DNA of 64,000 nucleotides from Candolleomyces eurysporus (GCA_027579435.1 JANBPK010000722.1:30634-94633), one strand, 5' to 3'; counted from the stretch's first letter, positions 45,011 through 54,420 are shown. Program-made: numbers and translations. Notes: generated from the letters alone by a model not told the origin.

Positions 45011-46813
45011 TCAGGACGGAGCCATCTCCAAGTCCTTGTCCTTTTGAAGGACATCCGGGTCCTGACGGACACAGGAATCTATCTCCAGCTTCTTCATAGT
45101 CTGGGTGGTCTTACGAACACCTAGACGAGAAGCTTCTCTGCGTGATGCCTCAACTGCAGAGTAGATGGACGGAGGAGTGGGCCTCTTCTGAACCGGCACC
45201 TCCCGCTCAACACGAGATACAGCGCCACTCCCAGTGATGAGAGTGACAGTATGGAGTATCTTTTTGGGAGCAGGAGGGGTAGGAAGAGGGCGAGGAGGAC
45301 GAGTGGGAGGAGGAGTGTATTTAGAGCGTGGGTGAACCTTGTGGTCCGGGGTAAAGAAGTCGATAGGGACAGATCCTCCAGGTCCCTTTTTGCTCCCGAG
45401 GGTAATCCCGGGAAAGGGAGCATCACCCCATCTACCGCCCGTGATCGAGAACTTTGTTACTTTCCCATCCTTCTTTCGTTGGATGGGGGTATCCGTAGCT
45501 CTACTGATTTCTTCCATCAATTCGGGCATCGTATATGGCTCCCGAAGTTGGTTGGAAGATGGGAGTGGAACCTTGCGGTTACCACGGGCAGTCATACGGC
45601 CGTTGGTTCGAGGAACCAGCGGCTTGGTAGAGGGGGCCGGAGGATAGGAATGGATGGCGACATTAGTCTGCGACATCCCAAGAGAATGTTCCGGAAGCAC
45701 ATCGAATGATGAGTCGGATGATGAGGAAGGTGATGGGGAATAGCGATCGGCGGATTTGGAGGTGCTGGGCCCAGCTTGGTCTGGAATTTCTTCCAGGCGG
45801 GCCATAGAGGCGGCCAGGCTCTGCGACGCTTGGTCAGCAAGAGCGGTGGCGGCGAAGAGGCGGTCATCATCTCCGAACTCGTAATCCGAGTCGGAGTCCG
45901 AGACGTCCGCGGCGTGGGCACGGGCCTTGCCCTTGGCTTTGGCGGACTTGCCGCCCTTGCCATTTCCTCGCCCACCGCGTTGACGATGTTTCTTCCCCTG
46001 CTGCTGCTGCTGCGGAATAAACTCCGCGCGCTGCTGAGGGGGCGCAGAAGGGTGACGACCCTTCTGCTGCGAATGAAACTGGGGAGACCCCTTCTTATGC
46101 TTCACCGCAGAAATGCGGTTGGCAAGGGGTTTAACAGCAGGACGCTGCTTTCTCTCCCACTCGGTGACCAGATACCCTTTGGTATCTTCCAGCTTGAGCT
46201 GGTCCTGGTTAATATCCTGGACCAAAAGAGGCATGATGGTACGGTAGAATTCTGGAAGCTTCATAACAAGAAGCATCGACAGAACTTCGTCGTCGAAGTT
46301 GATCCCGGCCTTTGACAACTTGGAGACCAAGTCATCAAAAAGGCCCAGCTCCTTATGGGGATTTGAGGTCCCCGGGAGCTGGAATCTCATGAGTTGCATG
46401 AACCATGAGAACTTTTGGGACGACGACGTCTTCCCGTACTTCTCCTTGAAGATGGACCAAGTGGTCGCTGCATTGTCCTCGTCAACGTGGATGTGCAACG
46501 ACTCCTTGATGCGGAGCTTGAGAGCTCCAATCGCGGAATCATTATCCGCGATCCACTTCATCCTCTGCTCAATACGGAGCTTCTTGGCCTCGGCGGAGTA
46601 TCTTACCGCCGGAACGGCCTCGATCCCAGCATCCGAGTCGGCGGCAATTGCCTGGGTGTCCTTGAGCTCATCCAGGAGCTCAGACTGTCCACTGACAATC
46701 TGCCACAACGACTGGAACTGGAGGTAAGAGCGCATAGCACTCGCCCAGCGGGTATAGTTGGAGCCGTCAAAGACGGGAACGACGGAGAGGTTGTTGGCGG
46801 CGGTGGAAGACAT
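45011..46813 (-). CDS. Copia element 1 Gag (UBN2 type)
   Basis: 600 residues. The N-terminal UBN2 capsid region shows FDGSNYTRWASAMRSYLQF, AIGALKLRIKESLHIHV, FSWFMQLMRFQLP and LLVMKLPEFYRTIMP; then comes a Gln/Lys/Gly-rich basic stretch (RQRGGRGNGKGG, AKAKGKARAH) and an acidic DSDSDYEFGDDD segment. There is no CCHC knuckle, so the basic stretch may bind RNA instead. The ATG at 46813 is immediately preceded by a splice-acceptor-like CTTTATTTATAG. The ORF ends at a TGA; element 2 reads through at the same place. Confidence 0.88.
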   Translation of the reverse strand: MSSTAANNLSVVPVFDGSNYTRWASAMRSYLQFQSLWQIVSGQSELLDELKDTQAIAADSDAGIEAVPAVRYSAEAKKLRIEQRMKWIADNDSAIGALKLRIKESLHIHVDEDNAATTWSIFKEKYGKTSSSQKFSWFMQLMRFQLPGTSNPHKELGLFDDLVSKLSKAGINFDDEVLSMLLVMKLPEFYRTIMPLLVQDINQDQLKLEDTKGYLVTEWERKQRPAVKPLANRISAVKHKKGSPQFHSQQKGRHPSAPPQQRAEFIPQQQQQGKKHRQRGGRGNGKGGKSAKAKGKARAHAADVSDSDSDYEFGDDDRLFAATALADQASQSLAASMARLEEIPDQAGPSTSKSADRYSPSPSSSSDSSFDVLPEHSLGMSQTNVAIHSYPPAPSTKPLVPRTNGRMTARGNRKVPLPSSNQLREPYTMPELMEEISRATDTPIQRKKDGKVTKFSITGGRWGDAPFPGITLGSKKGPGGSVPIDFFTPDHKVHPRSKYTPPPTRPPRPLPTPPAPKKILHTVTLITGSGAVSRVEREVPVQKRPTPPSIYSAVEASRREASRLGVRKTTQTMKKLEIDSCVRQDPDVLQKDKDLEMAPS

Positions 46814-46845
46814 CTATAAATAAAGCCTTCATCAGTAAAGGCTCT
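46814..46845 (-). promoter_or_regulatory. Predicted branch point and 3' splice site before gag, element 1
   Basis: Minus-strand TTTACTGATGAAGG is followed by CTTTATTTATAG and then gag ATG. CTGAT fits the fungal CTRAY branch consensus about 18 nt before the AG. Element 2 has the same arrangement at 50939. Confidence 0.58.
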
Positions 46846-46898
46846 GCGACCAATCGAATAATTTAAAAAGAAAAATAAATTATTGAATGGGCGACCCA

Positions 46899-48270
46899 TT
46901 ACTGCTTTCCGCGCCTAGCCTCTTCCCGACATGGTCGGCGGCGTGGAGAACTGTTCTGTAAATTCAGCAACAGTACTATGCCATCGACCAGATCTCTGTT
47001 GGGATTAGGCGGAGACGGTCGTGGGGTACCCGGGTAGTCCGGAGGTGGACTAGACCCGACCACGGTTGTCGCCTCCGAAGGGGGTTGATTCTCCTTATCG
47101 GAGTCGGATTCTATCGAATGAGGATCTTCTGGGATGACACGCTCATCCGTCGAAGATCCAGCCGCGGCGATCTCAGGGTCTGGGCCAATGTCACGTCCAT
47201 CCGAGGACTGTGCACCCTGAGGGCCATCTTGAACGGCCAGTCTCTGCACTGCACGCGCGGCCAAAGCCTGCCGCACGGCAACCGTAAGAGACTCACTCGA
47301 CCCAGGCTGACCTGGAGGGACGTAGCCGTCGGGACGGCGTCTCCAGATATGTGCAGCCTGCACTGGTTGGGGGNTGTCGGGGTGTCAATAGTGTGGTAAA
47401 GGGGTTACGGGAGTTAGGATGCAGGTTCCCGCGAACAGCGGCTTCCTGCCTACTTTGATCCAGATCTGCTTGAGAAAGGATCGTAGTTTCGGACCTCCTT
47501 AACGGTGGACCAACTCGTGAAGCCGTAACCGGGGCAGCGGATCCGCGCCTCCGGCCTCTACCACTGGCACCACCGGTTTCTACCCTATAAGGGTATCTCC
47601 CCGGCGTTCCTCGACTGGGCGCATTCGCAGCTAAATGCGAGTGGTGGCCCAGCGACGGGTTCTGCAACTCGCGGCGGTGGTCCTCACAATTAGGATCGGC
47701 GCAGAAGTTGCAAGCCTGTCTTTGAGGTCGGTAACCAGCATCAACCGCAAAGCGATTTACAAAATCGCTGAGTCTGCCAATGGTACGTTCCATGTTACTG
47801 AAACGTTCCTCCATATGGCGAGCTCGGGCCTCCGACCTAAGTCGGGCGGCTTCGAAATCTCGCCTCCGGTTGTCAGACTCCCAGAACTGTCGACCGACAG
47901 ATTCTGGCATGCGGAATCTATGTCCGAGGGATCCAAACAGTGCTCGGGAGCGCTGATTGACCCAATCAATCCCTTGTGCGAGGACGCTCTCCTCCCTTCC
48001 GGGGGGCGCGTTCCTCCACAAGCGATCTAGGGCGACGTGCATCGTAAATGTGATCGTCAGCCAGACAAACCACGTAGTCAGCGTCCACTGTGAAGAGGGC
48101 GACTGCGGGTTGTACTCGGCCACGTCCAGTACGATGCCGCCGGGGCTCATAACTGTTGAACAGCCATGTTCGCAGAAGAGGGAGATCCTGTCGTACTCGC
48201 CATTGCAAGTACACGGGAACAACCTGCGCAGAAACGTAGCCCTAGAATACTGAGTATGATCTGACATCAT
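46899..48270 (-). CDS. ORF0 of Copia element 1: cysteine-rich membrane protein upstream of gag
   Basis: Starts at tandem ATGs at 48270 inside the 5' LTR, reads through the LTR end and primer site (encoding CSTVMSPGG), and ends at 46899. Visible parts: N-terminal CxC...CxxxC (Cys 20, 22, 33, 37), a membrane-like segment at residues about 62-80 (WTLTTWFVWLTITFTMHVA), a probable coiled coil at 135-175, CNFCADPNCEDH (CX2CX4CX2H, 187-198), a basic Gly/Arg region and an acidic SDSDKENQ tail. A frame break at the N at 47374, beside poly-G, splits it into 48270-47293 and 47363-46899 and is probably a homopolymer error. The homologue at 51090-52220 is one open frame. Function unknown. It is the first AUG after the LTR TATA box. 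Confidence 0.72.
48141..48153 (-). other. Primer-binding site of Copia element 1
   Basis: Directly after the LTR the minus strand reads GTTATGAGCCCCG, complementary to the anticodon arm of initiator tRNA-Met (GGGCTCATAAC). Copia-class elements are known to prime from a 5' half of this tRNA. The identical 13 bases follow the LTR of element 2 (52127-52139). Confidence 0.74.
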
Positions 48271-48275
48271 ACCTT
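48271..48275 (-). promoter_or_regulatory. Predicted 5' splice donor in the LTR, element 1
   Basis: Minus-strand CAAG|GTATGATG: the donor-like GTATGA overlaps the first ORF0 ATG. Joining it to the acceptor at 46814 would remove 1459 nt, including the primer site and all of ORF0, and place gag ATG on a short LTR leader. Confidence 0.52.
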
Positions 48276-48391
48276 GCTTGGTGCTTTGATGGAGGGAGAG
48301 GGGTTGTTGATGCTGAGTGTGCTGTAAGCGTGTGTAGAAGAGTACTTGGTAGTACGAGTTGTTCTGTAGAAACTAGCTACTACAAGAGGGC

Positions 48392-48399
48392 TATTTATA
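48392..48399 (-). promoter_or_regulatory. TATA box of Copia element 1 LTR
   Basis: TATAAATA on the minus strand within the 5' LTR. The same sequence occurs in the 3' LTR. It is positioned to start RNA roughly 90 bases before ORF0. Confidence 0.55.
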
Positions 48400-48715
48400 C
48401 GTTTCTACTATGTGACAGTCACGTCACAATAAGTCACACAACTGGTCTGTGCGCCAGTTGGCTGACTGAGCATTGCGTGCTTAGCACGTCATGCTGACTG
48501 AGCCTATGACGTAGTACAATAGGCTACTGACTAAGGATGACGTAGTATGATGTACATGAAACATGATATCTACGTATGTCGAACTTCTGGCCAAGTCCAG
48601 ACCTATCTAATAATAGACTACTACGTGTAACTACGTGTCCATACGTGTACTATGTCACGTGATAGGTAAGTGATTAGGCGCTGGATAAGACGCCCATTTC
48701 ACGTAAAGTTCAACA

Positions 48716-50938
48716 CATCTTGCTTTCGGGAAGCCATAACCAGTAATACCCCTTTCGGGGTTCCGATATCGGCCTCTTACCGTAATCAAGATATAGACCC
48801 GTGTTTCGGTACACGGCCACATACTCTTCGGGCTTAATAAAGCCGCCTTCTGGTTGCATGTCGACATTATCGACAATTTCTCCATAGGAATCCGGGCAAA
48901 ACCGAATGGTTTTCTCCTTATGGAATCCCTTTTTATGGTCGTCCCAGAAGTTGTTGAGTTGGCCGGTGATCCAAAAGGATCTTTTCCACACGGTCTCAAT
49001 GATCTTGTTAGTCTCCATATCTTCCTTGTACCACACCTTCCCGGGTACAACGTTAGTTTCGTCATATCCAGTGCCCAACTTTTCCACGAGGAATGGACTA
49101 TCCACAAATGGCATAGTTCGGAATTCCTCGTAGGTGAGTTCAGGCATGGCGGCAGGGCCGTGGGTCCCTAATCTGGGCTTCTCTGTGCGACCAAAGTCAG
49201 CGACGATAGAAGGGTCCAGATCATCGGACTTACTATTCGGTTTTTCAGAGTCTTGCGAAAGAGATCTTGATCTCTTGCGACTTCCTGGCACCGAACAAAT
49301 GGAGACTGCATCTTCATCTTCGTCTTCCGTAAACAGGACCTCATCCCTTGCTTCTATTTCCTGCATCTCGACCATAGCGACTTCATCAGTTGGAGCCATT
49401 TGCTCCTCAGAATCGAAGTTTGCTCTTTCGAGCGTCTTCATTGTCTCGGTGGTTTTAACCACCTCGAGGGATTCTGCGACCTTGCGGGATTTCTCCACGC
49501 ATGGGTAGACTGATGGGGGTGTTTCCTTTTGTTGGACCGGCGAATTTTCGGCGATAGTCCTGGAAATGGCCCCTCTACCGCTAATAAGAGTAACGGTAGA
49601 TTTTGCCTTGGGAGGCGGGCGAGGATCGGTTGACTTTTTGGAGTTTCCTCCGCGAAGCCGAGGGAGTCCGATCGTATAGTTCGGGGTATATCCCGAACCG
49701 GAAGCAATAGGAGCCTTGGGAATCTTCGAAAATGAAGTCCCAAGGTCGTCAGTCACTCCTGGGATAACCCGAGGAGGAGACGTAAGAGGAGGAAAGGCGA
49801 AGTGGGAGCGGAAATCGGGGGNTGTGAACGGCGTCATAATGCGCCTGAGAGCGAGCCGGATCATACTCAAGAGAGTTGATCGGCGGTTGGACTTCGAATG
49901 GGAGTGCGAAAGGGTTATTCTGATAAGAACTCCCCTTGGAGGTAGTCTTCTTGCCGATGGGAATAGCCATTTGGGCAAGGTTTTTCTGGATGCGTTTGAA
50001 GTTGAGCTCCTCCGGCGACAATTTGTCAGCGACAGAGGAGGTGGTGGTGGCAGGCTGAATGCGATCAGCGAGGGAAAGGGATGCGAAAAGGTTGTCCGCA
50101 TTAGGAGCGTCCGACTCAGAGTCGGAACCAGTGTCGGCAGCGTTGGCCTTGGCCTTGCCTTTGCCCTTTCCTTTCTTGGAACGGCCGGCACGCTGTCGCT
50201 TCTCCTTCTTCTGTTGTTGCTGCTGCTGCGGTTGATCCGCGCGCTGCTTGGAAGAGGAGGCAGTTGGCTGCGTAGCCTTCTGCTGCTGGTGGAAAAGGGA
50301 GCGTTCCCCTTCCGCTGGACAGCGGAGATGCGATTAGCCAGGGCTTTCTTGCCCGGCTTCTGCTTTCTTTCCCACTCCGTAAGCATATAGGACTTGACTT
50401 TTTCGACGGTCAATTCCTTTTTGTTGATATCGGCCACCATAAGTGGCACGATGTTGGAATAAACTGGCGGCATGGTAGCAACCAGCTGCATAGCCAGCAT
50501 CTTCTCCGGGATTTCCACGGAGGCGGCCTTCAACTTACTAACCAACAGGTCCCAGTGTGCGAATTCCTTCTGCGGACTCTGGGAGCCTGGGATGGAGAAC
50601 CTGTACCACTCGCAGAACCAAGAATAGATCTGCGAGTCCGAGGTTTCTCCAAAGGCGGTTTTCAGATCGGCCCAAATCTTAGGAGCGTCCGATTTCATAT
50701 GGACGCTTCTAAAATCCTCCCGGATTTTGAGAAGGATTAGGCCTTTGGCCGAATCCGATTTCTCGGTCCAAGCTTCCAACTTTTCACCGTCGGAAGGTTT
50801 GGAGATTTTTCCATCAACGATCTGCCACATGCTCTTACTAAGGAGATATAACTCCATAATCTGAGCCCACCGGGTATAGTTGGATCCGTCGAGAGTGGGA
50901 ACGGCGTTGTAGGCGGCGTCGGTCTTGGAGTGCGACAT
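48716..50938 (-). CDS. Copia element 2 Gag and extension, truncated by element 1
   Basis: UBN2-type start (LDGSNYTRWAQIMELYLLS, GLILLKIREDF, WFCEWYRFSIPGSQSPQKEF, LVATMPPVYSNIVPLMV), then a middle part that in the annotated frame is Ser/Pro/Arg-rich nonsense. In another frame (about 50300-49822) it reads QQQKATQPTASSSKQ, KKGKGKGKAKANAAD and DSESD, matching element 1. Two compensating frame changes therefore exist, the second at an N in poly-G (49822). The distal part has RKRSRSLSQDSE and the uncharacterised domain (KPEEYVAVYRNTGLYLDYGK, GYYWLWLPES). It is cut by element 1's LTR at 48716, before the protease. Confidence 0.8.
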
Positions 50939-50962
50939 CTAAAGAAAAAGATGTCAGCGAAC
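50939..50962 (-). promoter_or_regulatory. Predicted branch point and 3' splice site before gag, element 2
   Basis: Minus-strand TTCGCTGACATC is followed by TTTTTCTTTAG directly before gag ATG: a CTGAC branch site, a pyrimidine tract and an AG, all close to fungal consensus. Confidence 0.62.
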
Positions 50963-51089
50963 TTGTACAAATTTTCCATGATAATAACACATGGAAGCAA
51001 AGAATGAGCCGCCACAAGCTTTACCCGTACCTCCGGTCGTAGTTACCATGTTGCCATGTTACCAAACGAACCGGAGGGATCTCTACGAT

Positions 51090-52220
51090 CTAAAGCTTCC
51101 GAGATGGATCGTTTGATCCATCAAGGGTCCTGTCAGGTGCCTGCAATGATTGGTTTTCTTTGTCCGAATCGGACTGAGGGGGTTGAGATCCTTCAGGTGC
51201 AGATGGAGGAGTTTGGTTCCCAGGGATTGTCCTGGGAGTGTCAACTCTTCTTCTCTGCGGGATGACGTATCCCTCCGGAGGAGAAGGAGTCCTTCTCATT
51301 CCGGAGCCTGTTGAGAAATGGCGAGCAAGTGCTTGACCAATATTCTCAGGAGGCATTCCTTCCCAACGATTGTTTATGGAAGGAGGCCCTGGATCTCGGG
51401 AAATAGCTTCTTGATCGACATCAATGGGGTTATGGCTGGTACCAGGCGCCCTGAGTCGTTCTTCACGAGTGCCTCCAAAATAGGATCTGGGGCGGTTGTG
51501 AGCAGAAGCTTCCTGCTGACGTGATCCTCTGTTAAGGAGTCCATTACCTCGCCCACGTCCGGACCGGACGGGTGGATTATACGGAACTCCTCTAACCGAG
51601 TTAGCTGCGTTATCACGATCTGATGGATCTTGATTCGCTCGCACAGTCCGTCTACGAGTAGACGTCCGTCGTGGTAACGGATTCCTCGGCGTAGAATTGT
51701 GATTCTGCCTCGGATTCTCATTACTCGACGATAGCAGGTCTCTAATACTAGCCACTGTTGCGACATTCCTTCGAACTTCCTGACACAGCGTACGGATTTG
51801 GTTTCCCAATCGGCGTATGTCAGTACTGTTACGCGTAACCTGATTAGGGTACATGCGTCCGAGGATATCGCTAGGGTAGTATTGGTTCCCCAGAAAAAAC
51901 GGCATCCGAAAGGCTTCGACTGGATGAAAATTCCAGGATGCCTGATACCGATTTATCCAATCAATCGCATTATTCATTACGTCCACTCGGAAATTGAATG
52001 GAGCGTATCGAATAAGCCGATCCGCTGCCACATGTAGTGACATTGTCAGCGACATCCACACTACCCACGTAGTCAGCGTCCAACCCGAGGGTGGAGCGAC
52101 AGGGTTGTAATGCGGAGCGACAAGCGCGGGGCTCATAACTGTTAGACAGCATTTCTCGCATGGTAATGCGAGTCCAGCAGTGCCACAGCTACAAGTAGGG
52201 AGAGTATGTTGTTGAGACAT
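51090..52220 (-). CDS. ORF0 of Copia element 2: cysteine-rich membrane protein
   Basis: 376 residues in one open frame. It starts in the LTR (52220) and crosses the LTR end and primer site (CCLTVMSPA). N-terminal CSC...CEKCC (Cys 10, 12, 21, 24, 25), a membrane-like segment at about 47-65 (WTLTTWVVWMSLTMSLHVAA), then IDWINRYQ, FRMPFFLGNQYYPSD, a helical segment at 130-165, a long basic Arg/Asn/Pro region and a tail with SDSDKENQ. It aligns with element 1 ORF0 most strongly in the membrane segment (WTLTTW, HVA-DRL) and the following RMP motif. The CX2CX4CX2H motif of element 1 is absent. Function unknown; a membrane-targeting or regulatory role for the particle is only a guess. Confidence 0.74.
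   Translation of the reverse strand: MSQQHTLPTCSCGTAGLALPCEKCCLTVMSPALVAPHYNPVAPPSGWTLTTWVVWMSLTMSLHVAADRLIRYAPFNFRVDVMNNAIDWINRYQASWNFHPVEAFRMPFFLGNQYYPSDILGRMYPNQVTRNSTDIRRLGNQIRTLCQEVRRNVATVASIRDLLSSSNENPRQNHNSTPRNPLPRRTSTRRRTVRANQDPSDRDNAANSVRGVPYNPPVRSGRGRGNGLLNRGSRQQEASAHNRPRSYFGGTREERLRAPGTSHNPIDVDQEAISRDPGPPSINNRWEGMPPENIGQALARHFSTGSGMRRTPSPPEGYVIPQRRRVDTPRTIPGNQTPPSAPEGSQPPQSDSDKENQSLQAPDRTLDGSNDPSRKL
52127..52139 (-). other. Primer-binding site of Copia element 2
   Basis: GTTATGAGCCCCG on the minus strand, identical to element 1, directly after the LTR end. It lies within ORF0 and within the predicted intron. Confidence 0.72.
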
Positions 52221-52569
52221 ACCGTTATACAGGGATCGACTATAGAGTGATGCTTGAGGGATGTACTACTGACTTTGCTTAATAGAAAGTGCTTCGAGCT
52301 TTTATTCGTACTAAACTACATGGTTTATATACTACTCGAATATGTGACCGTAACGTCACACAAAGTCACCTAGTGGTCTGTGCACATTGGATGACTGAGC
52401 ATTGCGTGCTTAAGGTGTAATAATAACACCATTATGACGCTTTGCTCTAGAAGCTGAACCTAGAATACTACTAGACCTACTATATACCGAGTTTACTACG
52501 TAATACTATTTATAGAGGTTTATGTAATAAGCGCCATGGAACAGGCGTCTATTTCACATAAGTTCAACA
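52140..52569 (-). mobile_element. Copia element 2, 5' LTR
   Basis: 430 bp with ends TGTTAGAC...GTTCAACA. It carries a TATATAAA box (52324-52331, minus) about 104 bases before the ORF0 ATG and a GTATGT donor-like site at 52222-52217. It shares blocks with the element 1 LTR (CTGAGCATTGCGTGCTTA, a GTCACA-rich stretch) but is clearly diverged. Its outer end lies inside a Gypsy-type LTR. No matching 3' LTR is present in the window. Confidence 0.82.
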
Positions 52570-53805
52570 CCAACTAACACCTAACACCAACTCCAAGTCA
52601 AGCCGTGCAAGGTAAGTATAATGTATAAACCTTTTGTAGTCGTGCTGCACCAAAATCGGGGGNTGCGAGTATGGGGGGGTAGTGTAGAGTATTAAGAATT
52701 TACAAGTTCTCTCTCTTGTGCACACTAATTCCACGTAATCAAGGAGTACTCGATAATCACACAGTTAACCCTAAGGTTACTTCTNTATAGCTTTATCTTT
52801 CCTTTAACTTAGTATCACGCCGCGTGAGATAAAAGTCACAAATCCAGTCAATTGCAAACACAAAAGTAAAACACAAATAAAACAGCAGTAATTCTCTGGG
52901 AAACACTATGCTAAGAGAGTCCAATATATATACTATCTGGAGCCGCACAATCACCGGAGCATGGTAAATAGGTGTACACGAGATTTATAAATAAAGAGAG
53001 TCCAGGCCCCAGCTAGAGAGAGAGATAAAGAGATAAAAAGAGGGTATTGGATACGCCACTCCTGCGCTTGTGCTGTGACTATTAATACATTCTTGTTGCC
53101 TTTTCTAGTATGCCGAGCGGAATGCTGAAGCTGATCGAGGGTGGTCAGTCTACGGTTATTCCAACTGCCGCCTTGGTGAGCCTTTGCTCGAGCCGCATGA
53201 GGAGGAGTCGGACCTCTGTCAATTGAATAGGTTTATCTTGGCAAGTCCCTTGTGACCGCCCTCCGGGTTATCTCTTTCTGTGAACGACTTTCCTTTCAGA
53301 GTACTTTTGAGCTCCTTTTTTGTGCCGCGCCAGCCATCATGCCTCTGATGTGCCAAAACCTCACCACACATCTCTTTGTATGCTTAGGGACTTGCCCTAC
53401 TGCTCTAGCACTGAATATACTCAATTAATGTGAGGCCGCGCAAGAGGATTGGTACCTTTAGTGCCTGGGAAACCACCTCTATTGCTTTAGTAGTGAAATT
53501 GAGCCTTTCAACTGCAGGGTAGGCCGTTTGATCTGAAGCGGCGCCAACCGGCTAGCTTACTAAACCCTCATCTCAGGTATATGGCGGGCGCGCCTCTAAG
53601 TTGGCAGTCCTCGAGCAGACTCCAACTCTCGTGAACCCAAGAGTAATGTACTCTTTAATTATTCTTCGCGCCACGCGAGTTATCTTAGTACTGGAAGGGT
53701 TTCGTAACATAAAGATTTAATAGACACAACCGTTTAATTGAACGATGAACAATATATTCAATAAAATTGGTATTTATTCGCGAAAAAGCGAACACGGTTG
53801 TATCA
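52570..53805 (-). mobile_element. Gypsy-type LTR, truncated by Copia element 2
   Basis: On the minus strand it starts TGATACAACCGTG at 53805 and shows patchy similarity along its length to the LTR at 19533-20800, including the shared GCCGCGTGAGAT and GGCGCGCCTCT words. About 35-40 bases at its 3' end are missing where the Copia LTR begins. It is preceded on the minus strand by a purine tract (TTTGGGGGAGA, 53806-53816), so it is the 3' LTR of an element whose body should lie to the right. Confidence 0.62.
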
Positions 53806-53816
53806 TCTCCCCCAAA
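53806..53816 (-). other. Polypurine tract before the Gypsy-type LTR
   Basis: TTTGGGGGAGA on the minus strand directly before TGATACAACC. A similar GGTTTGGGGGAGG occurs near 57036-57048 beside another LTR-like end. Confidence 0.55.
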
Positions 53817-54420
53817 CCAGCTTTCGACTGTCCTCAGTCGCGGCGTATAGAGCAGCAGGCCTTCATTCCTTTGCTTTTTGAGAATACACACTTTAGTTTT
53901 TGGCCCGGCGCTTAGAGACCAAATCCTGTCGCGCCACATCAAACTTCACTTCCGTTTTGGTCACGTACCCGTTGGCCCGCACTCTTACTTGATTCAGTCA
54001 TATATGCGAATTCCCAGGTAGCGGCCCCATCAGGTACGCGGAAGCAAGTTAACTGATTGACTGCGGTTCCACAGCCATCAAGATCAATCCTGTCGGAGTG
54101 TCTAAGCCTCATCCCTCTTACGGGCGCTTGTCATGTTCTCACTTCCACCGTTCCCTCCCTTCTAAGCTACGCCGGTCCTTGTAAGTGTAATCTTTTCCTT
54201 GGAAGTACTTTAGAGGATTGTGGCCGACAAGTTTAGCCTACTTGCGCGGCACACAGATGCATCCAGATTTTTAACTTTCTTTAAGCTTCCTGGCACAAAC
54301 CTTATTTCTTGTGAAGCACCTTCGAAGCACATCAAACCGTTCAGCCGGTGCAGACTGAATTGTTATAAGCTGAAGTCGTGCTGTTAGGTACGCCCCCAAC
54401 TTTCTTCCTTTCCTTTCACC
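53817..54420. other. Retroelement 3' flank and upstream region of the plus-strand gene
   Basis: The minus-strand frame to 53942 (LLLYTPRLRTVESWFGG) is similar to that at 57123 (FLLYTSSRGQLRFWFGG), so this is conserved element sequence. The rest holds no gene and probably the promoter of the gene at 54421. Confidence 0.4.

Larger units (their letters stand above)
48154..48715 (-). mobile_element. Copia element 1, 5' LTR
   Basis: 562 bp, near-identical to 39897-40458, with TGTTGAAC...GTTCAACA ends. On the minus strand it carries a TATA box (TATAAATA, 48392-48399) about 122 bases before the ORF0 ATG, with no ATG between. Its outer edge cuts the gag ORF of Copia element 2 at 48716. Confidence 0.9.

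Noticed and set aside
45251..46315. Plus-strand ORFs of 150-180 codons opposite gag
   Set aside because: Antisense frames kept open by the GC-rich codon pattern of gag.
47635..48253. Plus-strand ORFs opposite ORF0
   Set aside because: No conservation with element 2 in these frames, whereas the minus-strand ORF0 is conserved.
49716..50390. 224-codon plus-strand ORF opposite Copia 2 gag
   Set aside because: Poly-Leu and poly-Arg composition comes from the antisense of the Gln/Lys-rich gag segment.
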